From the NCBI GenBank assembly GCA_018672315.1, contig CP076053.1, positions 1,723,827-1,787,826 on the forward strand: a DNA stretch of 64,000 nucleotides, read 5' to 3'. This DNA comes from Nocardioidaceae bacterium. Lineage in GTDB: Bacteria > Actinomycetota > Actinomycetes > Propionibacteriales > Nocardioidaceae. The first letter of the stretch is position 1; every line of letters begins with the position of its first letter. Under the pieces are notes generated by a model. The model was given only the letters and a program-made list of their open reading frames with translations, was not told the origin of the DNA and did no database searches. The position numbers and the translations under genes were made by a program. Below are positions 46,681 to 55,061 of the stretch, one piece after another.

Positions 46681-46701
46681 CCACACTAAAAGCCGAACAG
46701 G
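46681..46701 (-). repeat. Right terminal inverted repeat
   Basis: 21 bp, perfect complement of 41588-41608, ending AAAAGCCGAACAGG at the junction. Confidence 0.93.
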
Positions 46702-46710
46702 CCGACGCGG
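46702..46710. repeat. Target site duplication, right copy
   Basis: CCGACGCGG, identical and in the same orientation as 41579-41587. Confidence 0.92.
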
Positions 46711-46726
46711 TGAGGGGCCCTGCTGC
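46711..46726 (-). terminator. Right arm of interrupted terminator
   Basis: TGAGGGGCCCTGCTGC, the exact complement of 41563-41578. It lies 21 bp after the stop of the minus-strand gene at 46748. Confidence 0.85.
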
Positions 46727-46747
46727 AGTCGTGAGGGTGGCTCAGGG

Positions 46748-47668
46748 TCAGGTGGTGGTCGTCTTCTGGTAGTCGTCGTCCTCGAGCTCGACGTACGCCG
46801 TGGTGACGAAATGACTCATCAGGTGCGCGACGACCGAGACGAGCGGCAGGACGATGATCATGTACCACTGCAGCAGGATCGGGATGAAGAACAGCAGTGA
46901 GATCACGGCGACCAGACCGACGGCGAGCACTGCGGTGCCGGTGGGGTCCATGATCTTCCAGGCGCCCAGCAGAATGCGCCCGATGAGGACCATCAGCAGC
47001 AGCACGGCGATCAGCAGCGGGAACCCCGCGGCGCCGCAGGTGGCCGTGCCGCGCACGGCCTCGCAGCCCTTGAGCGCGCCGACGGTCAGCAGCACACCAG
47101 CCAGTCCGACGACGGCGCCGGTCACGGCGGCGGCCACCTGACCCGACAGGGACGGGAGTCGGCCGGACAGGGACGACCCGGGGGAGTCCGATGCCATCGT
47201 GATCGCCGGCCCCGAGCTCTGCTCGACCGGTCGCGGGGGGATGGCCTCACCGACGCCGCCCGGGCTGCGCTCACGGTCGGCGCGGCGGCGGCCCGTCGTG
47301 GCGGCCAGCAGCTGCGGCTCGGTCGCCCGCTCGGCCTCGGGCTCCGGGGCGGGTGCCGGCTCCGGCGCCGGTTCGGGCTCGGGTGCCGGCTCGGGCTCCG
47401 GTTCGGGGGCGGGCTCAGGAGCGGGCTCGGGGGTGGGCTCGGGGGCGGGCTCGGGCTGACTCGCCGACTCGGCCCGGACGTCGATCACCTCGGTGTCGGC
47501 GTCCGCATCGATCGGGATCTCCGTGGTCTCGGTGGTCTCGGTCGAGCCCTGCTCGCTCGCGTCGGGTGCCGGCGGCTCGTCGCGGCCCGCGCGCCGCTTG
47601 CCCTTGCCACCTCCGAAGATGCTGAACGACGGCAGCTCGAGCTTCGACTCGTCCTTCTCCTGGGCCAT
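46748..47668 (-). CDS. Pro/Glu-rich membrane protein
   Basis: 306-aa protein. The first 45 residues are charged, residues about 70-115 are an extended Pro-Glu-Pro-Ala repeat, and four hydrophobic helices fill the C-terminal half (from about residue 178). The PE repeat may span cell-wall layers or act as a spacer. The ATG at 47668 is preferred over an upstream in-frame start because the earlier residues look random. No family known. Convergent with asd before the transposon arrived. Confidence 0.7.
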   Translation of the reverse strand: MAQEKDESKLELPSFSIFGGGKGKRRAGRDEPPAPDASEQGSTETTETTEIPIDADADTEVIDVRAESASQPEPAPEPTPEPAPEPAPEPEPEPAPEPEPAPEPAPAPEPEAERATEPQLLAATTGRRRADRERSPGGVGEAIPPRPVEQSSGPAITMASDSPGSSLSGRLPSLSGQVAAAVTGAVVGLAGVLLTVGALKGCEAVRGTATCGAAGFPLLIAVLLLMVLIGRILLGAWKIMDPTGTAVLAVGLVAVISLLFFIPILLQWYMIIVLPLVSVVAHLMSHFVTTAYVELEDDDYQKTTTT

Positions 47669-47747
47669 GGGCGAATGATGCCACACAGCCGCGCCGGACA
47701 ACCCCGCCTCGCTGCGCCTGGACATGACGGCACCGACGCGGAAGCAG

Positions 47748-47777
47748 GCACAGAGACAGACACAGAGACAGGCACAG
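47748..47777. repeat. 12-bp tandem repeat (2.5 units)
   Basis: GGCACAGAGACA, GACACAGAGACA and a partial GGCACA follow each other directly between the tRNA-Pro terminator and the 5' side of the Pro/Glu-rich gene. Read on the minus strand it is T-rich and follows the hairpin. Confidence 0.85.
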
Positions 47778-47804
47778 CCGGACTCCCGTGGGAGTCCGGC
47801 TGTG
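47773..47804 (-). terminator. Terminator of tRNA-Pro
   Basis: CACAGCCGGACTCCC and its perfect complement with a 2-nt centre form a 15-bp stem, 21 bp downstream of the minus-strand tRNA. A TC-rich tract follows on that strand. Confidence 0.75.
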
Positions 47805-47824
47805 TGTGACGCCGAGGCGTCGGA

Positions 47825-47901
47825 TGGTCGGGCTGACAGGATTTGAACCTGCGGCCTCCTCGTCCCGAACGAGGCGCGCTACCAAGCTGCGCCACAGCCC
47901 G
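47825..47901 (-). tRNA. tRNA-Pro(CGG)
   Basis: Minus-strand cloverleaf: acceptor CGGGCTG/CAGCCCG with discriminator A, anticodon loop GTTCGGGA giving CGG, T-arm CAGGTTCAAATCCTG, and encoded CCA at 47825-47827. Confidence 0.95.
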
Positions 47902-47970
47902 AAGCCTCAGCGATCCTAGCCCAGCGGCACGGGGCCCGACGAATCGGGGGGAGTGCCCCGGTGCCGCCCT

Positions 47971-48009
47971 GGACGGCTGCTCAGGACGGCTGCTCAGGAC
48001 GACTGCTCA
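47971..48009. repeat. 13-bp tandem repeat (3 units) spanning a stop codon
   Basis: GGACGGCTGCTCA at 47971-47983 and 47984-47996, then a one-base variant at 47997-48009. The metallophosphoesterase stop (TCA on this strand, 48007-48009) is inside the last unit and is repeated downstream. Confidence 0.92.
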
Positions 48010-48972
48010 GGACGACCGCGGCAGCAGCGTCATGAGCGTCGCCTCGGGGCGGCAGCAGAACCGCACCGGGGCGTACGGCGAGGACCCGAGCCCCGCGGAG
48101 ACGTGCAGCCACGAGCTGCGGGGCTGCCAGGGCACCGAGTCGGCCGGGTGACGGTGCAGTCCGCGCGCGCGGGCCGGCTCGAGGTCGCAGTTGGTGACGA
48201 GGGCGCCCTTGCCGGGCAGGCGCAGCTGACCACCGTGGGTGTGCCCGGCGAAGACGAGCTCGTGGCCGTCGCGGGCGAACTGGTCGAGGACCCGCAGGTA
48301 CGGCGCATGGGTCACGCCCACCCGCAGGTCCGCGGAGACGTCGGCGGGCCCGGCCACCGCGGGGAGGTCGTCGTACTCCAGGTGCGGGTCGTCGACGCCG
48401 GTGAAGGCGAGGTCGAGACCGCGGATGCGCAGTGCGCCCGTGGTGTTGGTGAGGTCCTGCCAGCCGAAGCCGACGAGACGACGCTTCAGCTCGGGCCAGG
48501 GCAGCTGCGGTGTGTGGACGTTGCGGGACCCGTCGTCCGGCAGCAGGTAGCGCACGGGGTTGCGCAGCGACGGGCTGAAGTAGTCGTTGGACCCCAGGAC
48601 GAACACACCCGGCACGTCCAGGAGGGGCCCGAGCGACTCCAGCAGCGCGGGCACCGCGTCGGCGTGGGCCAGGTTGTCGCCGGTGTCGACCACGAGGTCC
48701 GGGCGGAGGCCGGCGAGCGTACGCACCCAGGCCCGCTTGGCGCGCTGCCCGGGCCGCAGGTGCAGGTCGGTGAGGTGCAGCACCCGGATCGGGTCGGCGT
48801 CCATGGGGAGCGCGGCGACGTCGACACGCCGCAGCGCGAACCAGCGGCTCTCGACGAGGCTCCCGTACGCGACGCCGGCGGTGCCCGCTGCGGCCCCCCA
48901 GGCGGCCGCGCGGCCCGCCCGGCGCGACCAGGCGCGGGCGGAGGACGTCGACGGCACGCCACAGCATCCCAC
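48007..48972 (-). CDS. Membrane-anchored metallophosphoesterase
   Basis: 321-aa calcineurin-like phosphoesterase. After a basic N-terminus with one weak hydrophobic segment come the metal motifs: HLTDLHLRPG (D-x-H), GDNLAH, GSNDYF, THAPYLRV and GHTHGGQL. It corresponds in position to Rv3683 next to ponA2 in M. tuberculosis. Family members with this layout include YkuE-type enzymes acting on membrane substrates; the substrate here is not known. Confidence 0.88.
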   Translation of the reverse strand: MGCCGVPSTSSARAWSRRAGRAAAWGAAAGTAGVAYGSLVESRWFALRRVDVAALPMDADPIRVLHLTDLHLRPGQRAKRAWVRTLAGLRPDLVVDTGDNLAHADAVPALLESLGPLLDVPGVFVLGSNDYFSPSLRNPVRYLLPDDGSRNVHTPQLPWPELKRRLVGFGWQDLTNTTGALRIRGLDLAFTGVDDPHLEYDDLPAVAGPADVSADLRVGVTHAPYLRVLDQFARDGHELVFAGHTHGGQLRLPGKGALVTNCDLEPARARGLHRHPADSVPWQPRSSWLHVSAGLGSSPYAPVRFCCRPEATLMTLLPRSS

Positions 48973-49022
48973 AGGTCGCGAGTGACCGGGAGCCGTCCTC
49001 GGCGGCCTGGGATGATGCCTCC

Positions 49023-49481
49023 ATGAGCCAGATGAAGCAGCGACTGCGGGACGACCTGACGACCTCGATCAAGGCGCGCGACGACGTGCGCTCCTCGACC
49101 CTGCGGATGTTGCTCACGGCGGTGACGAACGCGGAGGTCGCGGGCAAGGAGGCGCGCGAGCTGAGCGACGAGGATGTGCTCGGCGTGCTCACCTCGGAGT
49201 CGAAGAAGCGTCGCGAGGCCGCGGAGGCGTTCGAGGGCGCGGGGCGCGACCAGATGGCTGCCCGGGAGCGCGCCGAGGCCGAGGTGATCGCCGACTACCT
49301 GCCTGCGCAGCTCAGCGAGGAGGAGGTCCGGGACCTCGTCACCGAGGCGATCGCCGAGACCGGCGCCGCCGAGGACGGCATGCGGGCCATGGGCCGGGTG
49401 ATGGGCGTGCTGACGCCGCGCACGAAGGGCCGCGCCGACGGCGGCGTCGTGGCCGCCGAGGTGCGCAAGCAGCTCGCCTGA
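49023..49481 (+). CDS. GatB/YqeY domain protein
   Basis: 152-aa helical protein of the YqeY family: MKQRLRDDLTTSIKARDDVRSSTLRMLLTAVTNAEV, KKRREAAEAFEGAGR, IADYLPAQLSEEEV and the final MGVLTPRTKGRADGGVVAAEVRKQL. The domain is related to the tail of the GatB amidotransferase subunit and may bind tRNA; no activity has been settled. Convergent with the PBP gene. Confidence 0.92.
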   Translation: MSQMKQRLRDDLTTSIKARDDVRSSTLRMLLTAVTNAEVAGKEARELSDEDVLGVLTSESKKRREAAEAFEGAGRDQMAARERAEAEVIADYLPAQLSEEEVRDLVTEAIAETGAAEDGMRAMGRVMGVLTPRTKGRADGGVVAAEVRKQLA

Positions 49482-49518
49482 GTCCCGACGGAGGGCCCCG
49501 CGTCGAGGCCCGGCGGGC

Positions 49519-51828
49519 TCAGCCCTCGCCGTCGTCGGGCTCGACGTACGCCGTGCCGTCGGAGAGGTAGATCGTCACGGTGCTGCCGGCCCCGGCCTCC
49601 GTGCCGGCGCCGGGGAAGGTGCCGGCGGCCGTGCCGGCCGTGTAGTCGGAGTCGACGTAGGAGCCCACCACGGGGGTGAAGCCGGCGGCCTCCAGTGTCG
49701 CCTGTGCCTCGGAAATCGAGCTGCCGGCGACGGAGGGCACGGCGTCCTGGTCGCCGTTGACGACCTCCTCGCCGGGCTCACGGAACTCCGCGTCGGGCAG
49801 GAAGTCGTCGATGACGCCCATGGCGAGCTTCCACTGCGGACCCGCGGTGCCCGAGCCCGAGGCCGAGCTGATGTAGCTGCCGCCGACGTAGTTGCCGTTC
49901 AGGGTCTGCGGCTCGCCGTCCTGGTTGGCACCGGCGATCATCGACGCGGTCGACAGGTTCGGGGTGTAGCCCACGAACCACACGGCGCGGTTGCTCTGGG
50001 TCGTGCCGGTCTTGCCGGCGCTCTCCTGGGAGAGCGAGAGACCGGCGCCGTAGCCGAAGCCGCCCGGCTCCTGCACGCCCTTCATGATGTCGGCGACCGC
50101 GTCGGCGGTGCCCTGCTCCATGACGCGCTCGCAGGACTGGTCGAACGCCGAGACCATCGCGCCGTCGGGCCCGCGCACCTCGAGCACCGGGCGGCGCTCG
50201 CAGGCCATGCCGCCGGCGGCGAACACGCCGTACGCGCTCGACATCTCCAGCGGCGAGACGTCCGCGACGCCGAGGGTGAAGCTCGGCACCCGCTCGATGT
50301 CGGGGTTCGTCAGGGTGACGCCCGTGTCCTTGGCGAGCTGGTACGGCGCGCACAGCCCGGTCTGCAGCTCCAGCTGCGCGAAGAAGGTGTTCACCGACTG
50401 CTGGGTGCCCGAGTAGAGGTCGTAGGTGCCCGACCCGGTGGAGTTGCTGACCTCCCAGGTGTCGGTCGAGGTGTAGGGACCGCCGCAGGTCTGGAACTCC
50501 TGCATGGGGATCTCGAGCGTCTGCGGGGACTCGATGGAGGTGCGCAGCGGAACGCCCTGCTCGATCGCGGCGGCCAGCACGAACGCCTTGAAGGTCGATC
50601 CGGGCTGGAACCCGGCGGAGTCGCCGTACTCGGAGTCGACGGTGTAGTTCAGGAACGTCTCACCCGCCTCCTCGTCCCGTCCCATCGGACGCGACTGCGC
50701 GAGTGCCTTCACCTCGCCGGTGTCGGGCTTCACCGTCGCCAGGGCGCCGATGGCCTGGTCGGTCGGGTACACCGACTGCTCGACCGCGTCGTCCGCAGCC
50801 TGCTGCATGCGCGGGTCCATCGTCGTCTGGATGGTCAGGCCGCCCTGCTGGAGCAGGCGGCGGCGCTCGGCCTCGGTCTCGCCGAGGGAGGGGTCGGAGA
50901 TCAGGTAGTTGTAGGCGTAGTCGCAGAAGAAGGGAGCCGTGGAGTAGAGACAGCCGTTGGGCACGTCGCTGACCCGCAGACCCAGCGCCTGCTCCTGCAG
51001 CTCGAGCGACTCCTCCTCGGAGATGACGCCCCGCTGTGCCATCACGCTCAGCACGACGTTGCGCCGCTCGCGCGCGTCGCGCTTGTTGTCGATCGGGTCG
51101 TAGCCGACCGGGTTCTTCACCAGACCTGCGAGGAGAGCGGCCTGCTTGGCGTCGAGCTGGGAGGCGGAGGTGGAGAAGAAGTGCTGGGCCGCGGCCTCGA
51201 TGCCGTACGCGCCGTCGCCGAAGTAGGCGATGTTGAGGTAGCGCTCGAGGATCCAGTCCTTGGAGTAGTTCTCCTCGAAGGCGATCGCGTAGCGGAGCTC
51301 GTTGAGCTTGCGCTCGTAGGTCTCGGCCTGTGCCGCGAGCTCCTCCTCCTTGGTCTCGGCCTGGTTGATGAGGGTCTGCTTGACCATCTGCTGGGTGATG
51401 GAGGAGCCGCCCTGCACGACCTCGCCGCCCGCCTCGTTGGCGATGAAGGCGCGCAGCGTGCCCTGCAGGTCGAGTGCGCCGTGCTCGTAGAAGCGGTAGT
51501 CCTCGATCGCGACGATCGCGTCGCGCATGACCGGCGAGACCTGCTGCAGACCGACGTTGATGCGGTACTCGTCGTAGAAGCTCGCCATGACGTTGCCGCG
51601 CGCGTCGAGCATCAGGGAGCGCTCGGCCAGCGGGTCGGCGCTGAGCTCGGAGGGCAGGTCCTGCAGGCGCTCGGCGGCGGAGCGGGCCGTGAGTCCCAGC
51701 GTGCCGGCGAAGGGGATGGCGAGTCCTCCCACGAGGAGTCCGAGCACCACCGAGACGACGGCGAGGCCGCCCAGGTGGCTGAGGACCCCGGAGAAGGAGA
51801 GACGGTCGGTACGTCGGGCGCGGCGCAT
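49519..51828 (-). CDS. ponA2: Bifunctional class A penicillin-binding protein (PonA2-type)
   Basis: 769-aa membrane-anchored peptidoglycan synthase. TM helix near residues 20-42; glycosyltransferase domain with EDYRFYEHGALD, GGSSITQQMVKQ and YLNIAYFGDGAYGIEAAAQHFF; transpeptidase domain with GSTFKAF (Ser-x-x-Lys), SVN and KTGTTQ; C-terminal PASTA repeat (VPSVAGSSISEAQATLEAAGF). Order next to whiB4 and the metallophosphoesterase matches Rv3682. It is divergent from the Wbl genes with 255 bp between. Confidence 0.95.
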   Translation of the reverse strand: MRRARRTDRLSFSGVLSHLGGLAVVSVVLGLLVGGLAIPFAGTLGLTARSAAERLQDLPSELSADPLAERSLMLDARGNVMASFYDEYRINVGLQQVSPVMRDAIVAIEDYRFYEHGALDLQGTLRAFIANEAGGEVVQGGSSITQQMVKQTLINQAETKEEELAAQAETYERKLNELRYAIAFEENYSKDWILERYLNIAYFGDGAYGIEAAAQHFFSTSASQLDAKQAALLAGLVKNPVGYDPIDNKRDARERRNVVLSVMAQRGVISEEESLELQEQALGLRVSDVPNGCLYSTAPFFCDYAYNYLISDPSLGETEAERRRLLQQGGLTIQTTMDPRMQQAADDAVEQSVYPTDQAIGALATVKPDTGEVKALAQSRPMGRDEEAGETFLNYTVDSEYGDSAGFQPGSTFKAFVLAAAIEQGVPLRTSIESPQTLEIPMQEFQTCGGPYTSTDTWEVSNSTGSGTYDLYSGTQQSVNTFFAQLELQTGLCAPYQLAKDTGVTLTNPDIERVPSFTLGVADVSPLEMSSAYGVFAAGGMACERRPVLEVRGPDGAMVSAFDQSCERVMEQGTADAVADIMKGVQEPGGFGYGAGLSLSQESAGKTGTTQSNRAVWFVGYTPNLSTASMIAGANQDGEPQTLNGNYVGGSYISSASGSGTAGPQWKLAMGVIDDFLPDAEFREPGEEVVNGDQDAVPSVAGSSISEAQATLEAAGFTPVVGSYVDSDYTAGTAAGTFPGAGTEAGAGSTVTIYLSDGTAYVEPDDGEG

Positions 51829-52083
51829 ACCACCGAGGTTACGTTGCGTCGCGAAGGGTAGCGACGTGAGACGCGTGTCGTGAGAGAGGGATCATTCCGG
51901 GCGATCCGCACGGGGCCATGCTGCGAATAGCCCAGGGGAACTACCGCAACATCACCTGAAGTGACCTGTCCAGGGTCCTTCGACCTGTCTTACGGTTCTC
52001 TCGGTCGCGAAGGCGTCGGGTTCTGGGGAGGGCCCGGGGGAAACGCTTTCGCCGAGGGGAACTTCCTGGGAGGGAATTGCATC

Positions 52084-52401
52084 ATGTGGAACGAGGACTG
52101 GGCGAGCGACGCGGCGTGCCGGACGGCGAAGCCGGACGAGCTCTTCGTGCGAGGAGCCGAGCAGAACCGGGCCAAGGCCGTGTGCACGGGGTGCCCCGTA
52201 CGCACCGAGTGCCTGGCCGAGGCGCTCGACAACGAGATCGAGTGGGGCGTCTGGGGAGGCATGACCGAGCGCGAGCGCCGGGCCCTGCTGCGTCAGCGTC
52301 CCTTCGTGACGTCGTGGCGTCGCCTGCTGGAGACCGCCCGCGAGCAGCAGCTCGCCGGCGGCACGGGCGCACCGGCCTCGCGGCCGGCGCGCAGCGCCTG
52401 A
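52084..52401 (+). CDS. whiB4: WhiB4-type Wbl protein, copy 1
   Basis: 105-aa iron-sulfur redox regulator. Four cysteines for a 4Fe-4S cluster (AACR, CTGC, TEC), then the beta-turn GVWGG and basic MTERERRALLRQRP. The ATG at 52084 matches the family; the in-frame extension upstream is unlikely. WhiB4 in M. tuberculosis controls the oxidative stress response and lies beside ponA2, as here. No AT-hook, so not WhiB7. Confidence 0.9.
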   Translation: MWNEDWASDAACRTAKPDELFVRGAEQNRAKAVCTGCPVRTECLAEALDNEIEWGVWGGMTERERRALLRQRPFVTSWRRLLETAREQQLAGGTGAPASRPARSA

Positions 52402-52534
52402 GGACACCGCGCAGCGATCGCGGTCGCAGCACCTGCATCTCGTCCGTCCCACCGTCCGCGGTGTCATTTGTTTACTTTCGTCCCTGTCTGGAGAAGGTGC
52501 CGTGAGGCAGCCATCCGGCTGAGGGGAGAGGGAC

Positions 52535-52837
52535 ATGACGAACGAAAGTTGGGCGGTGTCAGCGGCGTGCCGACAGGCCACCGCCGAGGAGCTGTTCTCC
52601 AGGGGCGCCCGTCAGCAGCGCGCCAAGCAGATCTGCGGCCGCTGCACGGTGCGCGTCGAGTGTCTCGCCGAGGCCCTCGACAACGGCATCGAGTGGGGCG
52701 TGTGGGGTGGCATGACTGAGCGCGAACGCCGACAGCTACTGGCCGACCGTCCCGACGTGACCTCGTGGCGCGACCGCGTCGACACGGCGCTTCGCGCGTA
52801 CGAGGACCAGCTGTCCGCGCGCGCTGCAGGCGTCTGA
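52535..52837 (+). CDS. whiB4: WhiB4-type Wbl protein, copy 2
   Basis: 100-aa tandem paralogue of the gene at 52084. The central stretch ECLAEALDN-IEWGVWGGMTERERR is nearly identical, while the N-terminal loop and C-terminus differ. All four cysteines are present (AACR, CGRC, VEC). It has its own 133-bp upstream region, AT-rich around TTTGTTTACTTTCG, so separate regulation is likely. The ATG follows GAGAGGG. Confidence 0.9.
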   Translation: MTNESWAVSAACRQATAEELFSRGARQQRAKQICGRCTVRVECLAEALDNGIEWGVWGGMTERERRQLLADRPDVTSWRDRVDTALRAYEDQLSARAAGV

Positions 52838-52870
52838 GGTCCAGGTCCGACTGACGCGTGTGGGGGCGGG

Positions 52871-54004
52871 TCAGTCCGCGGCGGCCGCGAGTGCGGCGCC
52901 GACGGTGCGCAGCCCGTCGAGGTCGTGCACGTCCGAGGCGAGCGCCGGCATCACGACGGTGCGTACGCCCGGGTGGGCGACCGCGAAGCGCTGCCGCAAC
53001 CGCCGCTCCCGGTCGACGATGCGACTGTGGTCGGCGTGGAGGCGCAGCAGCGCCGCGGTGGTGTCGTCGACCCCGTCGAGGCGCTGCGCGGCGGCGACCG
53101 CCGCCTCGGGCGTCAGGTCGCCCTCGGGTGCGGTGGCGGCGCGGTTGACGACGAGACCGGCGAGCGGCATCTGCTCGTCCGACAGCCGCTCGACGAAGTA
53201 GGCCGCCTCCCGCAGGGCGTCGGGCTCGGGCGCCGCGACGACGACGAAGGCCGTCTCGGGGTCCTGCAGCAGCTCGTACGTCGCCTGCGCGCGCTGCCGG
53301 AAGCCGCCGAAGAGCGTGTCGAAGGCGGCGACGAACGCCTGGAGGTCGGTGAGCACCTGCGCGCCGAGGATCTTGCTCATCGCCGAGGTGACGAGCCCGA
53401 AGCCGGCCGTCATCAGGCGGGCCGGCCCCTTGGCCGGCGCCAGGAGCAGGCGGATGAACCGACCGTCGAGGAACAGCGAGAGTCGTTCGGGCGCATCGAG
53501 GAAGTCCAGCGCGGAGCGGGACGGCGGGGTGTCCACGACGATCAGGTCGTAGCCGGTGGTGGCCGCCTCCGCCCGCAGCTGCCCGAGCTTCTCCATCGCC
53601 ATGTACTCCTGCGTGCCCGCGAAGGAGCTCGACAGCGCGATGTAGAAGGGGTTCGCCAGGATCGCTGCGGCACGCTCGGGTGAGGCCTGCTTCTCCACGA
53701 CGTCGTCGAAGGTGCGCTTCATGTCCAGCATCATCGCGTCGAGCGAGCCCGCGGCCGGTCCGTCGGGCTGCAGCCCCGGCACCGGTCGCGGGGTGTTGTC
53801 GAGCTGCTCGATGCCCATCGACTGCGCGAGACGCCGCGCCGGGTCGATGGTGAGCACCACGACCCGGCGACCCCGCTCGGCAGCCCGCAGCGCCAGCGCG
53901 GCCGAGGTGGTCGTCTTGCCGACACCGCCGGCCCCGCAGCACACGATGATGCGGGTGCCCGGGTCGTCGATCAGGGCGTCGACGTCCAGGACCGGCGCGC
54001 TCAT
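52871..54004 (-). CDS. ArsA-like anion-transporting ATPase (Rv3680-type)
   Basis: 377-aa deviant-Walker ATPase of the ArsA/Get3/MinD class: CCGAGGVGKTTTSAALALRAAERG, switch I VVVLTIDPARRL, switch II LIVVDTPPSRSALDFLD. The pair Rv3679-Rv3680 next to whiB4 has the same order and in mycobacteria is tied to redox and glycerol stress rather than arsenic. Overlaps its partner by 4 bp. Confidence 0.88.
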   Translation of the reverse strand: MSAPVLDVDALIDDPGTRIIVCCGAGGVGKTTTSAALALRAAERGRRVVVLTIDPARRLAQSMGIEQLDNTPRPVPGLQPDGPAAGSLDAMMLDMKRTFDDVVEKQASPERAAAILANPFYIALSSSFAGTQEYMAMEKLGQLRAEAATTGYDLIVVDTPPSRSALDFLDAPERLSLFLDGRFIRLLLAPAKGPARLMTAGFGLVTSAMSKILGAQVLTDLQAFVAAFDTLFGGFRQRAQATYELLQDPETAFVVVAAPEPDALREAAYFVERLSDEQMPLAGLVVNRAATAPEGDLTPEAAVAAAQRLDGVDDTTAALLRLHADHSRIVDRERRLRQRFAVAHPGVRTVVMPALASDVHDLDGLRTVGAALAAAAD

Positions 54005-55017
54005 GCGATGCCCTGGGCGGTCAGCATCGCCGAGAGCTCGAGCAGCGCGCCCTGGTCGATGCCCTCGGGCAGACGGGGCAGCTCGTACGTCGGCACCCGC
54101 GCCCCCGCCAGCGCCGTGCGCTGGGTGTCCTCGAGCCGCCGCCGGGTGGCGTGGTCGCGGGCCTCGGTGACCAGCGCGTCGACCAGCGGACCGTCGGCGG
54201 CCACGGGTTCCGGGCCGGCGCCCGCCTGCGTGAGGGACGCCGCGATGCGCTCGCGCGGCAGGGTGCCCGACGCGGCCGCGTCGAGCGCCTCGGGACCCAG
54301 CGAGCGGTCGCGGGTGAGGTTGACGACGACGCCGCCGACGGGCAGGTCGTTCGCACGCAGCTCGGCGATCCCGTCGATGGTCTCCTGCACGGGCATCTCC
54401 TCCAGCACGGTCACCAGGTGCACCACGGTGCGCGGCGAGCGCAGCAGCGTCATCACCAGGTCGGCCTGGCCCTTGATCGGTCCCATCCGCGCGAGGCCGG
54501 CGAGCTCGGAGTTCACGTTGAGGAACTGCGCGATGCGTCCGGTGGGTGGGGCGTCGAGCACGATCGCGTCGTAGGTGCGGGCGTCCTTGCCGCGCCGGTC
54601 CTTCTTCGCCGCCTCGTAGACCTTGCCGGTCAGCAGCACGTCGCGTACGCCGGGGGCGATGGTGGTGGCGAACTCGATGACCCCGAAGCGGTCGAAGCGG
54701 CTCGCGGTGCGCCCGAGGCGGTAGTACATCTGCAGGTACTCGATCAGCGCGGACTCCGCGTCGATGGCGATGGCGTACACCGGCGCCCCGCCGTCGGGCC
54801 CGGACGCCAGGCGCGTCTCGGCGTACGGGAGCGGGGCCCGGTCGAAGAGCTGGGCGATGCCCTGACGCCCCTCGACCTCGCACAGCAACGTCCTGCGGCC
54901 CTTCGCGGCCAGCGCGAGAGCCAGGGCGCCGGCGACGGTCGTCTTGCCGGTGCCGCCCTTGCCGGTGACGATGTGCAGCTGGGCGCGGGGGAAGTCACCG
55001 CGGTCGTCTCGGGCCAC
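54001..55017 (-). CDS. ArsA-like anion-transporting ATPase (Rv3679-type)
   Basis: 338-aa partner ATPase: HIVTGKGGTGKTTVAGALALALAAKGRRTLLCEVEGRQG, then AIVLDAPPTGRIAQFLNV and VVVNLTRDRS. Its P-loop is the deviant GKGGTGKT form. With the next gene it probably forms a heteromeric complex. First gene of the operon; GTG start with the divergent DUF4177 gene 44 bp away. Confidence 0.88.
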   Translation of the reverse strand: MARDDRGDFPRAQLHIVTGKGGTGKTTVAGALALALAAKGRRTLLCEVEGRQGIAQLFDRAPLPYAETRLASGPDGGAPVYAIAIDAESALIEYLQMYYRLGRTASRFDRFGVIEFATTIAPGVRDVLLTGKVYEAAKKDRRGKDARTYDAIVLDAPPTGRIAQFLNVNSELAGLARMGPIKGQADLVMTLLRSPRTVVHLVTVLEEMPVQETIDGIAELRANDLPVGGVVVNLTRDRSLGPEALDAAASGTLPRERIAASLTQAGAGPEPVAADGPLVDALVTEARDHATRRRLEDTQRTALAGARVPTYELPRLPEGIDQGALLELSAMLTAQGIA

Positions 55018-55049
55018 GGCACGACACTAGCGAGCCGTGCGGCCTGTCG

Positions 55050-55055
55050 TAGGGT
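55050..55055 (+). promoter_or_regulatory. TAGGGT -10-like box of the DUF4177 gene
   Basis: TAGGGT lies 6 nt before the ATG at 55062 with no ribosome site between; same layout as pntAA and dnaX. Confidence 0.5.
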
Positions 55056-55061
55056 CGCGCC

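Larger units (their letters stand above)
41588..46701. mobile_element. 5.1-kb transposon with exonuclease and cadmium-resistance cargo
   Basis: A complete element of 5,114 bp bounded by 21-bp perfect inverted repeats and a 9-bp direct target duplication. On the plus strand it carries a zinc-ribbon/DDE transposase, a DEDDh exonuclease overlapping it by 4 bp, then the cadmium sensor cmtR and transporter cadD, and a strong palindrome near the right end. The catalytic core and 9-bp duplication fit the Mutator/IS256-like group, but size, N-terminus and exonuclease partner are not those of ordinary IS256. All reading frames are intact, so recent or active movement is plausible. Confidence 0.92.
46423..46747. 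other. Non-coding right end of the transposon and insertion junction
   Basis: 325 bp without a gene. In order it holds about 195 bp with nothing recognised, a 36-bp perfect palindrome, the right inverted repeat, the target duplication and the right arm of the split terminator. Confidence 0.8.

Noticed and set aside
47340-47460. Long GC-rich tandem pattern
   Set aside because: It is the coding sequence of the Pro-Glu repeat in the membrane protein, not a separate element.
52871-55017. Arsenite pump ATPases working with the arsI/arsR module
   Set aside because: The pair belongs by order to the whiB4 locus, far from arsI, and no ArsB/Acr3 channel is present.
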